Below are positions 32,429-44,345 of a stretch of 64,000 bases of DNA, piece by piece. Under the pieces are notes generated by a model. It made no database searches. It was not told the DNA's origin and was given only the letters and a program-made list of their open reading frames with translations. The stretch is from Mactromeris polynyma. Lineage: Eukaryota > Mollusca > Bivalvia > Venerida > Mactridae. The position numbers were made by a program, and so were the translations under genes. Location: contig JASFXZ010000040.1 of NCBI GenBank assembly GCA_032209605.1, positions 310,001 to 374,000 of the forward strand, written 5' to 3'. Positions within the stretch are counted from its first letter, which is position 1, and each line of letters opens with the position of its first letter.

Positions 32429-32559
32429 TTTACAGAGCAGAACACACTAATAAACGAACACCTTATACAAAATTGAAGAATGTCGAGTAAAACAAAAACT
32501 CGTGCGTTTCATACTTACTTTCGTATTCTTTTGAAAATAAATATGGACAAAAGTTACTA

Positions 32560-32640
32560 CAGCAAGATTCGATCCAGCAATATGTTGCCTTACAAAGGTG
32601 TGACGTATCCACTCAGCCACACGACCATCTGTGATAATAA
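32560..32640 (-). repeat. tRNA-like sequence, minus strand
   Basis: On the minus strand GTCGTGTGGCTGAGTGGATA (A box) and GCTGGATCGAATCTTGC (B box); the loop could hold TGT but anticodon and acceptor stems pair poorly. A tRNA pseudogene or SINE head; it marks no functional gene. Confidence 0.45.
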
Positions 32641-32719
32641 TGTATGATTTACCTCTATCAAAACACCGTACAGGCATTTGCTCCGCAAAACACACGGAAA
32701 ATGCAAACAATTTTATTTA

Positions 32720-34250
32720 CTTATTTTTGAAAGAAATGAACTATGTAATATATTCATCCGATGGCGGTTAATAAAATCGCACTGTGGATAGAATCTGACA
32801 TGTGGAATGTGAACTTTCGGTCGAATTCATTCAAAAACAGAAATTTGTAAACCAATAAATAGTCAGTGACGTATGAATGAATTCAATGACTTATACTTAG
32901 TGATTTGTAATGCTTTCGTGTGGTACATTATAGCACAATCAGTACAATATCAGGCCCGATATATGCCGGTATGGTATGGGCATGGAAGGGAATGGGTTCA
33001 AGCCTCATATGCGACGAATATTTACAACATACATGAATATGTATTTTTATTACCCACCTTTGCCTCCATATTTGAGATCATTTTTATATGTTTTTGTCTT
33101 TTTTGTCAAACTGAAATTTAATACGTCATTTATACAAATAAATGACATGTACACTAGCTTTGTAGTGTTTAAATTAATCGGCAAATAGAAGCAGATCAGT
33201 GTCTGTGGTTGTGGTGTGGCCAAGTGGTGAAGCAAATGTATTTTGTATCATTTTAAAATAATAAGGTTGTCTATTTACAATTAATGAATAATTATCAACA
33301 GTTTTTTAATAAAGATTTTAAACAAGTCAAGATACAATTCATTTCCTTCACCTCATCGGATGCTTCTGTTTCTGATTCTATGTCGGTGTCATGTCTGTCT
33401 CCAACTAAAATCTGAGTCAGCGTACAAGGCTTTATTATCATTGATAACCTTTTCCTCTGTGTGCATTTATCAAGTAATGCATACTATGACACGTTTTGTG
33501 TCACCAATAAACCGACACCGTATTTTACCAACGGTACTTGTATCGCAATAATTGTAGCTCGTGTTGAAGTAAAGAGCACACTATCATGTTAACATAAATC
33601 GTTAATACATGTATATACAAATAAAGAAAGAACAGGACGGTGGTGGGATTTGAACACAGATTGGAGAACTATCATCTGAGATCTTAATTCTACCCTATGC
33701 TACCACGACTATTTAGTCATTATATGAATCTGTTAGACTAAACTAGTACATATATTATAATCAAAATATAGCACCCCTTAATGCCGGAATAGTCTAAAAT
33801 TAACAGAGTAGTCACGACTAAATTCTCGATTTCTATAAAGTCCAATGTGAAAACAAACAAAAACTATTTACATTTGGGTTACATTTGAAAGCATACCGCT
33901 CACCATATTAAGTTTGGGTGTTCCTCTGATTGACCTACACAATCCCTGTGGTCATTATATTACTGTTTACACAAATGTATATGATTAGATAACATTGAAC
34001 TGACAGCCATTAGTCGCTGCCACTTCTTCCAGTCAAAATGGCTGATCACACCAAATATGTATGTGATAATAATACATAAATTGAAAGCCACTCGTTTCAT
34101 TTCGTCGATGAAAACTGTTTGTACGAATATCCAAGAGTGTCAGATGAATATATGGCACTACTAAAGTTGTTATACTGTTACGTTTCACGCATATACTGCT
34201 ACCATTGAAGAACTTTTCAATGTGTCTTAAACCTGGTTCAGCATTATAGA
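32720..34250. other. Intergenic, mostly nothing recognised
   Basis: Apart from the tRNA-like relic at 33635-33715 I see only AT-rich sequence and short ORFs. A further A-box-like GTGGCCAAGTGGTGAAGC at 33217-33234 has no B box. Confidence 0.5.
33635..33715 (-). repeat. tRNA-like sequence, minus strand
   Basis: Minus strand GTCGTGGTAGCATAGGGTAG and GTTCAAATCCCACCACC give A- and B-box-like elements with the B box close to the end. Pairing is partial; called as a relic. Confidence 0.4.
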
Positions 34251-34255
34251 TAACA

Positions 34256-36965
34256 ATGAAGCTGCTCAGGCTTCCTCTGGTCCTGTCTCTGGCTCCTGTG
34301 GGTCCGGCTGTTGCTTCTCAGCTCAGGTTCATGCTGCTCCTGGTGTTGTTCTCCCTGTTTCTCAGCTCAGGTTCATGCTGCTCCTGTTGTTGCTCTCCCT
34401 GCTTCTCAGTTCAGGTTCATGCTGCTCCTGGTGTTGCTCTCCCTGCTCCTCAGCTCAGGTTCATGCTGCTCATGGTGTTGCTCAGCTCAGGTTTATGCTG
34501 CTCCTGGTATTGCTCTCCCTGTTTCTCAGCTCAGGTTCATGCTGCTCCTGGTATTGCTCTCCCTGCTTCTCAGCTCAGGTTCATGCTGCTCCTGGTGTTG
34601 CTCTCCCTGTTTCTTAGCTCAGGTTCATGCTGCTCCTGTTGTTGCTCTCCCTGCTTCTCAGCTCAGGTTCATGCTGCTCATGTTGTTGCTCTCCCTGCTT
34701 CTCAGCTCAGGTTCATGCTGCTCCTGGTATTGCTCTTCCTGCTCCTCGGCTCAGGTTCATGCTACTCCTGATGTTGCTCTCCCTGCTTCTCAGCTCAGGT
34801 TCATGCTGCTGCTGGTGTTGCTCTCCCTGCTTCTCAGCTCAGGTTCATGCTGCTTCTAGTGTTGCTCTCCCTGCTTCTCAGCTCAGGTTCATGCTGCTCC
34901 TGGTGTTGCTCTCCCTGCTTCTCAGCTCAGGTTCATGCTGCTGCTGGTGTTGCTCTCCCTGCTTCTCAGCTCAGGTTCATGCTGCTGCTGGTGTTGCTCT
35001 CCCTGCTTCTCAGCTCAGGTTCATGCTGCTCCTGGTGTTGCTCTCCCTGTTTCTCAGCTCAGGTTTATGCTGCTCCTGGTGTTGCTCTCCCTGCTTCTCA
35101 GCTCAGGTTTATGCTGCTCCTGGTGTTGCTCTCCCTGCTCCTCAGCTCAGGTTTATGCTGCTCCTGGTGTTGCTCTCCCTGCTTCTCAGCTCAGGTTCAT
35201 GCTGCACCTGGTGTTGCTCTCCCTGCTCCTCAGCTCAGGTTCATGCTGCTCCTGGTATTACTCTCCCTGCTTCTCAGCTCAGGTTTATGCTGCTCCTGGT
35301 ATTGCTCTCCCTGCTCCTCAGCTCAGGTTTATGCTGCTCCTGGTATTCTCTCCCTGCTCCTCAGCGCAGGTTCATGCTGCTCATGGTGTTGCTCTCCCTG
35401 TTTCTCAGCTCAGGTTTATGCTGCTCCTGTTGTTGCTCTCCCTGCTTCTCAGCTCAGGTTCATGCTGCTCCTGTTGTTGCTCTGTCTGCTTCACTGCTCA
35501 GGTTCATGCTGCTCCTGGTGTTGCTCTCCCTGTTTCTTAGCTCAGGTTCATGCTGCTCCTGTTGTTGCTCTCCCTGCTTCTCAGCTCAGGTTCATGCTGC
35601 TCATGTTGTTGCTCTCCCTGCTTCTCAGCTCAGGTTCATGCTGCTCCTGGTATTGCTCTTCCTGCTCCTCGGCTCAGGTTCATGCTACTCCTGATGTTGC
35701 TCTCCCTGCTTCTCAGCTCAGGTTCATGCTGCTGCTGGTGTTGCTCTCCCTGCTTCTCAGCTCAGGTTCATGCTGCTTATAGTGTTGCTCTCCCTGCTTC
35801 TCAGCTCAGGTTCATGCTGCTCCTGGTGTTGCTCTCCCTGCTTCTCAGCTCAGGTTCATGCTGCTGCTGGTGTTGCTCTCCCTGCTTCTCAGCTCAGGTT
35901 CATGCTGCTGCTGGTGTTGCTCTCCCTGCTTCTCAGCTCAGGTTCATGCTGCTCCTGGTGTTGCTCTCCCTGTTTCTCAGCTCAGGTTTATGCTGCTCCT
36001 GGTGTTGCTCTCCCTGCTTCTCAGCTCAGGTTTATGCTGCTCCTGGTGTTGCTCTCCCTGCTCCTCAGCTCAGGTTTATGCTGCTCCTGGTGTTGCTCTC
36101 CCTGCTTCTCAGCTCAGGTTCATGCTGCACCTGGTGTTGCTCTCCCTGCTCCTCAGCTCAGGTTCATGCTGCTCCTGGTATTACTCTCCCTGCTTCTCAG
36201 CTCAGGTTTATGCTGCTCCTGGTATTGCTCTCCCTGCTCCTCAGCTCAGGTTTATGCTGCTCCTGGTATTCTCTCCCTGCTCCTCAGCTCAGGTTCATGC
36301 TGCTCATGGTGTTGCTCTCCCTGTTTCTCAGCTCAGGTTTATGCTGCTCCTGTTGTTGCTCTCCCTGCTTCTCAGCTCAGGTTCATGCTGCTCCTGTTGT
36401 TGCTCTGCCTGCTTCACTGCTCAGGTTCATGCTGCTCCTGGTGTTGCTCTCCCTGTTTCTCAGCTCAGGTTCATGTTGCTCCTGGTGTTGCTCTCCCTGC
36501 TTCTCAGCTCAGGTTCATGCTGCTCCTGGTGTTGCTCTCTCTGCTTCTCAGCTCAGGTTCATGCTGCTCCTGGTGTTGCTCTCCCTGCTTCTCAGCTCAG
36601 GTTCATGCTCCTCCTGGTATTGCTCTCCCTGCTTCTCAGCTCAGGTTCATGCTCCTCCTGGTGTTGCTCTCCCTGCTTCGGCTGCTTTGGTCGTTGATTC
36701 TCATGCTCTCGCTGCATCGACAGAACGTGCTCCTCAGGCTCCCGCTGCACCAGCCGTTGCTCTCTGTGCTTCCGCTGCTCTTGTCGTTGCTCCCGATGCT
36801 CCAGCTGTTCCAATCATTATTCCCGAGGCTCCCACTGTGTACCTTCCTCTACGCAGACCAGACAGAGCACAACGGGACAATATAGATATTGTCGTTGATG
36901 AGCGAGACAGCACGATGGCACAGAAGCGTCCGCTTGTAGAATTCGTACGTGAAAACCACTATTAA
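34256..36965 (+). CDS. Hypothetical repeat-built protein region on a 44-bp minisatellite
   Basis: I do not recognise this gene. An ATG in fair context (aacaATGaag, 34256) begins MKLLRLPLVLSLAPVGPAVA, signal-peptide-like, and runs into a 44-bp array. All three plus frames are open for long stretches because 44 is not a multiple of three: each frame cycles through the same 44-residue pattern in three segments (LLLVLLSLLLSSG, CCSWCCSPCFS, AQVHAAPGVALPAS). The frame open from 35550 leaves the array as an Ala/Pro/Val-rich stretch (APAVALCASAALVVAPDAPA) and ends with a unique charged tail (PLRRPDRAQRDNID ... EFVRENHY, stop at 36963-36965). That tail reads like true coding. The ATG-started frame stops at 34771, so one continuous protein is not shown. 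It may be a gene with an expanded minisatellite or a pseudogene. Confidence 0.35.
34315..36673 (+). repeat. 44-bp minisatellite, about 53 units
   Basis: Unit is GCTCAGGTTCATGCTGCTCC followed by TGGTGTTGCTCTCCCTGCTTCTCA, with scattered substitutions (TTC/TTT, GGTGTT/GGTATT/TGTTGTT) and one shortened unit type (ggtattctctccctgctcc). The plus strand is free of stops in long runs of every frame. The minus strand carries stops in the unit. Confidence 0.97.
34580..36425 (+). repeat. 923-bp higher-order duplication inside the 44-bp array
   Basis: Unit variants repeat in the same order with an exact 923-bp offset: for example the tgatgttgc variant, the cactgctcagg variant and the shortened unit recur at +923. 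Only a few single-base differences (cttctagtg/cttatagtg, cagcgcagg/cagctcagg, gctctgtctg/gctctgcctg). Copy 1 about 34580-35502, copy 2 about 35503-36425. Confidence 0.85.
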
Positions 36966-37073
36966 CGATAGACAATACCAGATATAAGTTTAGCGTCCGC
37001 AGGTGGTTAGTTTTCGACTGTCTATCTAAACAAAGCAACACATTCAAAAGAAAGAAATGGTCAAAAAGGAAAC

Positions 37074-37200
37074 ATGAACTTACAAAAGTCTTGTAGAAAG
37101 CTTTTAACTAAATTTCGTGTTTCTGCACATTGTCTGCGAATGGAATCAAGCAGATACGGAAGATCTCGTATAGAGAGAAATGAGCGATTGAAACATGTAT
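37074..37200 (+). pseudogene. Possible LINE C-terminal fragment
   Basis: Encodes LTKFRVSAHCLRMESSRYGR followed by IERNERL, resembling the segment before the terminal Cys/His motif of invertebrate non-LTR ORF2 (KFRxSxHxLxIExGRY). The Cys/His motif itself is missing; the frame continues into AT-rich sequence. Confidence 0.4.
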
Positions 37201-37444
37201 TTGAATACAAACCTTATCTTAACAAAATTACATATAAGTCTATACGAGATATATTCTTAATTGTTGCAAATATCAAATTTTACGAAGGCGATACATAAAT
37301 GAATATTATTGGCGAAAAGCTAGACTAGTATGTATTAAATGGTTCAATTATTTATTTCTAATAATGATGTAGTTTTAAAAAGATTGACTATGTATCGACA
37401 AAGTGCTATTAAAGTACGTACTAATCTATTACGTTCTTGATTGC

Positions 37445-37486
37445 ATACCCAACTTTCGTGTCACTGCGGCCTGACCAACTTCCTAT
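37445..37486 (+). repeat. 42-bp dispersed block, copy 1
   Basis: ATACCCAACTTTCGTGTCAC then TGCGGCCTGACCAACTTCCT. Present again at 61811-61852 with two substitutions. The flanks do not match. Confidence 0.7.
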
Positions 37487-38370
37487 TGTTACAGTTATTT
37501 AGGACTTACATGAAATAAAATTAAACTCACGATGTTTGGTATTCATGTTATCAGTCTTATCATAATTGTTTTATTCTGCAGGAGATTAATCATTCCGCTA
37601 AAAATACATAACACAGTATGATTAAATTCACTTAAAACTCTGGTCGCATACATTCATTTGTTTAAATAATGCTATAATACCAGTATTCATTGTCATATCA
37701 AGATAATATTCTTAATTATAATAATACAAAATATGGTATCATGTAACTTTAATAATAAGTAATAATAAATAAATAACACGTGTTGGATATTAATTAAACT
37801 TTTATTTTTTTCAATAATGGTTTATTTTCACATCAAGTCATTGTTGTTCTATTCACTAAATATTAAGAGCTAACTAATAGCATTCACAATTGTTGAAATG
37901 AACATGCTTCAACACACGTGAACAATGTGCATCGTTCTACCGGATAAGTTTTCATCACAAGTTTGTTTCCCTCTTTCTTTCATAAACTTTGGGTGTTAAA
38001 CGCACTGGGAACTTTAAGTTCAGTCCGGTGCCATCTCTGTTCAAAATGTATTACCGATTGTCAGACAAATTTAAGCATTTAAAGTCATCTAAAACACACA
38101 CTTTTGACTCGTCACCAAAAATTGACCTATACACATCCAAATCGATAGAGATAGAAAATATAGAGATCCCATATCGTGCGTTATTACATGTACTGAGTAC
38201 TAAAATGTCAATATATTATTGATAAAACGTATACTGAAGAAAACAGACACAGTTTTGTTTGCATATATATTATGATAATATTCGAAAGCAAAATATACAC
38301 AACTACATACATGTACTGATACATCAAGATAAAGGCTACATCCCTAGGCAATTTCATTATGGTGGCTAAA

Positions 38371-38732
38371 CACAGCGGGGTGGCTAATTAAGTCGCGAAT
38401 GATAATGATCATGAGACGTTAAAGTGGCGTATATATAATCGGTTATAGCATGGAGCCAATATCGATCAGATCTGGGGAATCTTGCGATGAGCCAGAAAGT
38501 TGGACATGGATGTTTTACTTATAATGCTGTTTTTCATATTCATTCATATTGTATCACTGTCGTTTGTCATGTGTATTGTAATATTTTGTTTGACTATGTT
38601 GTATGTATAAATGTACAGGTACTTACTCTCATAGAGTATGTTAATATTATTATTGTAAATTCTATAATTATATTGGATGATGCGTATTATACTTAAATCC
38701 AGAAATAAATCAATCATTCTGTTCTGTTCTAA
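38371..38732 (+). mobile_element. Short retroelement with (TTCTG)n tail
   Basis: Starts with a block shared with 63290-63428 (ggtggctaattaag, gagacgttaaagt, tcgatcagatctggggaat, gagccagaaagttggacatg), then an AT-rich body and the tail aataaatcaatcattctgtt with TTCTG pentamers. Looks like a non-autonomous, SINE/LINE-derived element. The short ORFs are not convincing. Confidence 0.5.
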
Positions 38733-38879
38733 CACTAAATTATGTAAATAAAAATAAAAAGCAAACTCATGAATTTCTTTAGAAAAAAAGTTGGAAACGG
38801 CTATCGTATTTACATATAAAAGATAAAAAAAATCTTCGAAATATAGAAAAACGTAACCAGTTCTCATAGGTTACCAACT

Positions 38880-39069
38880 AGAAATAGCCAGCTCCTCCTC
38901 AGGCAAATGACAAAAACCGGGGATCAGAGGTGGAGGGCAAATACTTTTGGAACTATGATCTTCTGTCAAACTGTATACTAAGAGCATTCGCCTCACATTG
39001 GGTTCGATCCAACAACAGTTACTGTGCTTAAAAGTTGAGCGCTCTACCGACTGAGCTAACTTGGTGAGA
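38880..39069 (-). mobile_element. SINE, minus orientation
   Basis: The minus strand begins CACCAAGTTAGCTCAGTCGG (A box) and GTTGGATCGAACCCAA (B box) and continues into a body with (plus) tcagaggtggagggcaaata. Same general architecture as 6878-7092. Confidence 0.6.
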
Positions 39070-39712
39070 TACTTATAAGATACATTGCACAATGATAATT
39101 TAATAGACTAACATATCATAATCCTACACAGAATGAAGCATGATCATTTTGTAATCTGAAAACTTCTTATAACTGGTGATTCCTATTCAAAATTCCCCAG
39201 CTTAATTGTTAAATCGGAAGACAACTCGTACTGGCGTGAATTAACACTTCATGATTTACCGCTCGGAACATCTATTATCCGATATATATTTGCCGTATTT
39301 ATTAATGTTCATTCACTGGCGTGCATATTGAATTGATGCCAATACATTTTTGAGTGTAAACTTGTATGTGTGAGTATATGTGTATGCTTTATCATCATTG
39401 TAAATTCATCCGAACATGAACAGCACGATATAGTTCTGCTGCATGGATATAGATATGTAAGCTAAAATTAATTGCGTCAAATATACTATTAATGAACTTA
39501 CAAAAAAGGTGGTTCCATCTCTCAAGACATTGTGGTTTGTTATGATTGTGAATCGGTTAAATAGTAAATAGTCTAAGTTATTTTGTACAGTTCCTTTACA
39601 AGCAGAGACTCGCATAACATTATGCGTTCAAGTCTTAAAGCATGTACAAGGCATTATTTGAACTAAGCAGTCTAGACTTAGTGATTATATAGGGGAGTCT
39701 GCAAACAAGGTC

Positions 39713-40110
39713 AGCCCGCTCGGCTAGCTCAGTTGATACAGCGCTAGACAATTGGCTGCGCCATGTCCTCCACGAGTGGAGAAGTAATTAGTTGCTTGCG
39801 GTAGAGCAATAAGTACTGGTTGATAATTAAATCCAGGAAAGTTGGATATGTCAACTGTGAATATTGTTGAAAACCGGCGTAAAATCCGATGTAAATAATA
39901 TGTTTGTTTCATCGGGTTTAACGCCGTTTCTCAACGATATTTCAGTTTTTACGGCGGCCGGTTCACCTAACCAGTTTTTCCTGGATTGAAATCTAACCAG
40001 TACTTACTTACCCTTCCACAAGGAGCCGGCAACTTCTCCACATGAGGAGGAAAATCGACATTTTTATCACATATTCATGGAAGGGTATGACCTGCTGCGA
40101 CCGGGAAACA
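39713..40110 (+). mobile_element. Rearranged SINE copies
   Basis: An A-box head (cggctagctcagttgatac, 39721) is followed by an inverted body segment. A second body in the opposite sense (tcgggtttaacgccgtttc, cggcggccggttcacctaacc, ttcctggattgaaa, 39912-40020) belongs to the central-domain SINE type. Looks like two copies inserted head to head. Confidence 0.5.
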
Positions 40111-40114
40111 ATAA

Positions 40115-43100
40115 CAAAAGCAACCAATGTCACATAAGAAAGAGAGTCACTTTGGACATATTTTCATTTATTAGGTTCAGAGACATAACTTGAGGACAAA
40201 TTGAAAATATTGACCTTCGTTTTGGTTTAAAATACAGCGGATAGTATTTTATACTATGGATTGGGCACTACAGTAGTTTGATTTTAAACCCTTATGTGAC
40301 AATCACAAATATTCGCCGCCAGTCAAACATGTGAACAAAGCAATGGCTATCAAATGATTAGGCACGTACAATATACGTGATAACACTGAATGTCCCAACA
40401 ATCATCAGCTAACCTACACAACAATCAAATGTATAAGCCCAATTCGATAAGGCTCTGGTTATCGATTTATCGATTTATCCATTATAGTGTGTATAGGGTG
40501 GGAAGGTTGTTTAAATAATGTGATACCATTTTAATTCGCTGTAAATAAAAGTAGGTTGTATACAACATCCCTATAATCGATATTTAGGTAAACACGATAA
40601 TGAAAGAAATAGCGAATTTTAGTTTTTGTTTGTTTTTGTTTTTTTATATAATAATTTGCAAATTTGACACAACTTTCATTTTGAAATCCTACAATTGTCA
40701 ACAAAACCCGAATTATATATATGTTTGGATGGTCATCAAAAGCTATTATATTCAAAATTCATTAAATCATGAGCACGTGGACAAATCCACTGAAACACTT
40801 AATTTTGCGGTGAGTGATGATTTGTATAGAAATGTTCAAACTATGGTTTATTATGTGATTATACCTAAAATTGCGAATATTAGGAATTTCACTGGAATTT
40901 GAACTCTAGTTCACACTGAACACACTGAAATATATGTGTGGGGGGTATTGTCTTTCAACCTGTTGTGTATTATCGCAGTTTATATTGCACAGATGACAGT
41001 GATCAAGCTGGTCCACTTGCGTGTTGTTATATATTACGTAAAATACAATGAATCATTAAATGGACAATTACTGCCAATAAATTATGCATGTGAAATTATT
41101 ATACACTCTCTTTTGTCATACACAGTATAACGTTCGCTACATAAGTCACGTACGTGCGATGAGATAATCCAAAAATCGTGTTTCCTTTTATAGCGACTTT
41201 CACTAAAAAAATTTAAAAAATAAAAATGAAAATTTATATTTCAAACTACGGAAGAAGAATGTCATTAATTTTATTGTAATATCATCCGTTATATTGATAA
41301 TGCCATAATATAAATGCTTTAGGACCAATTATCTACATCAATGCAAAATAGTAATAAAGGCTTCTGGATCAGAATTCTAAGTTCCATGTAGGCCTACGTT
41401 CAGAGTTTAAACGTCGAAAGAAACGGAACTACATGTATTATGGGGCCACATGGGATGCTCCCGGTTTCTCCATGCACAATACTTCATAAGATTGTAATAA
41501 TGTCCATAAATCAGCACATTCCCATCTGTAGTATATATGTTATATACAGTGTATATACTATAGAATAGGAGATAACCTACTTATAAATATGGCTACAACT
41601 TAAGCACAATACACAAGACACATAGTCATTGTACGTGTCACTAAGATACACCATGGGTTAAGGGTCGAAAAACCATACATAATTCATACACACAAGCAGT
41701 TTAGAATTTGAACAATATACATCATTCATTTACCTCGAAGTAAGGATCGGAATGTCATCCAACATTCATATACACTGGCGGTCTAAGCATTTCGTGATTG
41801 GGACATTATTTAGCATTAAAGCGGCATCATTTAATTTCACTGCTAAACTGATTCACGGTAAAAGACAATGGCCGTAGACACTATAAGCGAAAAATATAGG
41901 ACCTATATACCTACGACGCCCTACGAACCGGCAGTAGGGGTTCATGACCTTGTTATACTAAGTTGTTAACATGCACGGACGGCGCGACTGGGCGGTCCGA
42001 AGCGAACAGAATAGCAGGCACACGTCACGATATTCTATGCATATAGCGTGTGTATCACTTACTGCCGCGAATATCACAGTCTGACTGTGCAGATTGACCC
42101 GTTCATGTACACTAGTCGCCATAAGGGGTATGTCACGCTCAAGTCGAATCAGTGCAGGCGCTCGGACTCATTCGCAGTGCACAAGCCCTTAAGTTTCGTT
42201 TCACCTCTGATGTCTTTATTGTAGTTTCAAATCACCCGAATTGAATTTATTTCTCAAAGCTGCTTTCTGTAGGTACTACACATTTCTGAGACAAACAAAC
42301 AAGCCTATTTCAGACACCGAAACGAAAGTACAGATAACTGTGACATAATCAGAAATTCTAACACTTTGGAGATATTCCATTTTATCCTAATGAATGTGTG
42401 TCAATAAGCATACTCGTACATACAAATGTAAAACACTTCCGGGGTTCAATTAGCAGTTCAAATTTCTAACGCCACTTGTTAAAGTCGGTGTAATAAAAAT
42501 ATTTTGTAGCCAAGGATGCAAATGTGTTAGCATTGTCCCTTTGATATAATGCTATTATATTCGTGACCCCGCCCTTTTTCGCCCATAGCCACTTCTTGTT
42601 GTCCCCTAAAAGTGTCCATACATTAATGACGGTTGTTTTCATAGTCAGACAGACAATTCCTTACTTTCCCATTCCAATTGATGTTTTGCCTTATGCCTCC
42701 CCAACTTCTTATGTTTTGTATAGGTTTGATGTTTCCCGCACGCACGGACACTCAATCAACAATACCTCTAAACAATATAACGTTCACTACTAAAATCAAA
42801 TCTGACAGGTCCTAAAATTAAATTATCGGTTGTCCATTAACGAAGGCGTAAGAGGAAATCTCACAGAGCTGCTTGCACTACAGTTATGGAAATTGAATTA
42901 GATAACTCTTTCAAAATTGGTGATGTATTACTCAACTCAGTTCTCCCCCCTCCATCGTAATAACACAGAGCTAACTATCAGTTATTCAATTAGTTTATGT
43001 CAACAAGGAGCAGACTGTAACGCGAATTATAGGGTAATTAGCTTATCCAGTGTATTTTACATTACAGACGGAATTCAATCGCGTGTTTGTGAAGCAAGTG

Positions 43101-43185
43101 ACCTATTTGTTGCGGTACATTTTAAAGCAATTTGGTGGACAATTGTTTTCATATTTCATCTTTTCTTCTTCTTCCAAGTAATATG
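40115..43185. other. Intergenic, nothing recognised except a GC-richer patch
   Basis: Mainly AT-rich with short ORFs lacking recognisable domains. The interval about 41880-42200 is visibly richer in G+C and CpG (cggacggcgcgactgggcgg) than its surroundings and could mark an unannotated promoter or an old repeat. Confidence 0.45.
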
Positions 43186-43189
43186 CAGG

Positions 43190-44345
43190 GCTCACTCTGG
43201 GGCATCGTCGCATATCAAATATGTACAAGGTCGTTGTGAGGTGTGCAGTAAAAGGATAAAAGATAAATCTGATAAAAAGCTATAAAAAACGTAGTACATA
43301 ACTAAATATGGTGGCAGACCGCCAGCCCGTCCTTGAAGGCTTCCAAGTTTGGGGCTGTAGCGACGATCTCTGGCAGCTGGTTCCACAGACGAATACCAGC
43401 TGGAACATATGAGTGGCAATACATTTCTGTCCTGCAAGAAAGGCAATATGTATCGCGTGGTGCGGTCGCGAATGGGATGTGTGACTAGGTGAAGGAATAA
43501 GTCATCCTGGATATCAATGCGACCATTGGTGATCCTGTATATCAACACTAGCCTGCTGTCTGACCGTCTCTACAGTAGAGGGTCCCGGCCGAGAAAGGAT
43601 ATAATTTGGCTGGTGATGCTGGTGGTCTTTTAGTCACAAATGACAAACCTTGTTTCTCTGCACTAGACCGCTTCCTGTTGTTTGATGTTTTTACTGGTGT
43701 GAGGGTCCCAGGAAGAGGAGGCATACTGTATGATGGACCTCACCAGGTTATTGTAGCACTGAGCTGTAGTTTTGCTGGGGCACCTGGCTAGGTTTCTTCG
43801 CAGGAAACTGAGCGATTAGTTGGACTTCTTGGTTTTATCATCCACTTATGCGTTCCAGTATAGGTTGTCCGATAGGGTGACTCCGAGGTACTTGCCGGAT
43901 CTTACTGTGGCTAGGTCATGGTCATGGATGGTGTAGTTGGACTTGGGGGTTGCGCTTCTTGGAGAATCTGACAACTTCACACTTGGAGGTGTTGAAGGAC
44001 ATCTGCCAATACTTCTCCCATTTCTGCAGACAGTCAAGATCATCCTGTAGGGCGGTTACATCATGCAGAGCGCGGATCTTCTCGACGAGGATATCGTCAA
44101 CAAAAAGGCGGGAAGTTGACGACACTTTCTCAGTAAGATTGTTGATGTATAGGAGGAAAGCAGAGGGCCGAGGACAGTCCCTCAGGGACTCATGAAGTAA
44201 CAGGAGCGGAACAAGAAGAATGACCTTCAACAAAGACCTGTTGACTGCGAGTGGTTAGGAAGCTCTGTATCCACTGCAGTGTGTTCCCAGTAATGCCGTA
44301 GTGGCGTACCTTCAGAGAGTCGCTGATGTGGCACCTTGTCTTAAA
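43190..44345 (-). pseudogene. 5'-truncated non-LTR retrotransposon (jockey-like RT)
   Basis: Minus-strand frames with stops encode VRHYGITGNTLQWIQSFLTT, then FLLYINNLTEKVSS, the RT active-site box as FVDD (44093-44104; usual Y/F-A-DD), KCEVVRFSKK, SGKYLGVTLSDNLYWNAH, and the C-terminal PAGIRLWNQLPEIVATAPNL. Order and motifs are those of jockey-group ORF2. No endonuclease domain is present and several frameshifts/stops are seen, so it is dead. Confidence 0.8.

Noticed and set aside
36592..36813. Minus-strand Glu/Gln/Arg-rich ORF of 73 codons
   Set aside because: Reverse reading of the 44-bp array edge and the Ala/Pro tail; the unit carries stops on this strand and the plus frame has the better exit.
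43606..44195. Plus-strand ORFs of 61 and 81 codons
   Set aside because: Antisense shadows of the LINE reverse transcriptase relic on the minus strand.
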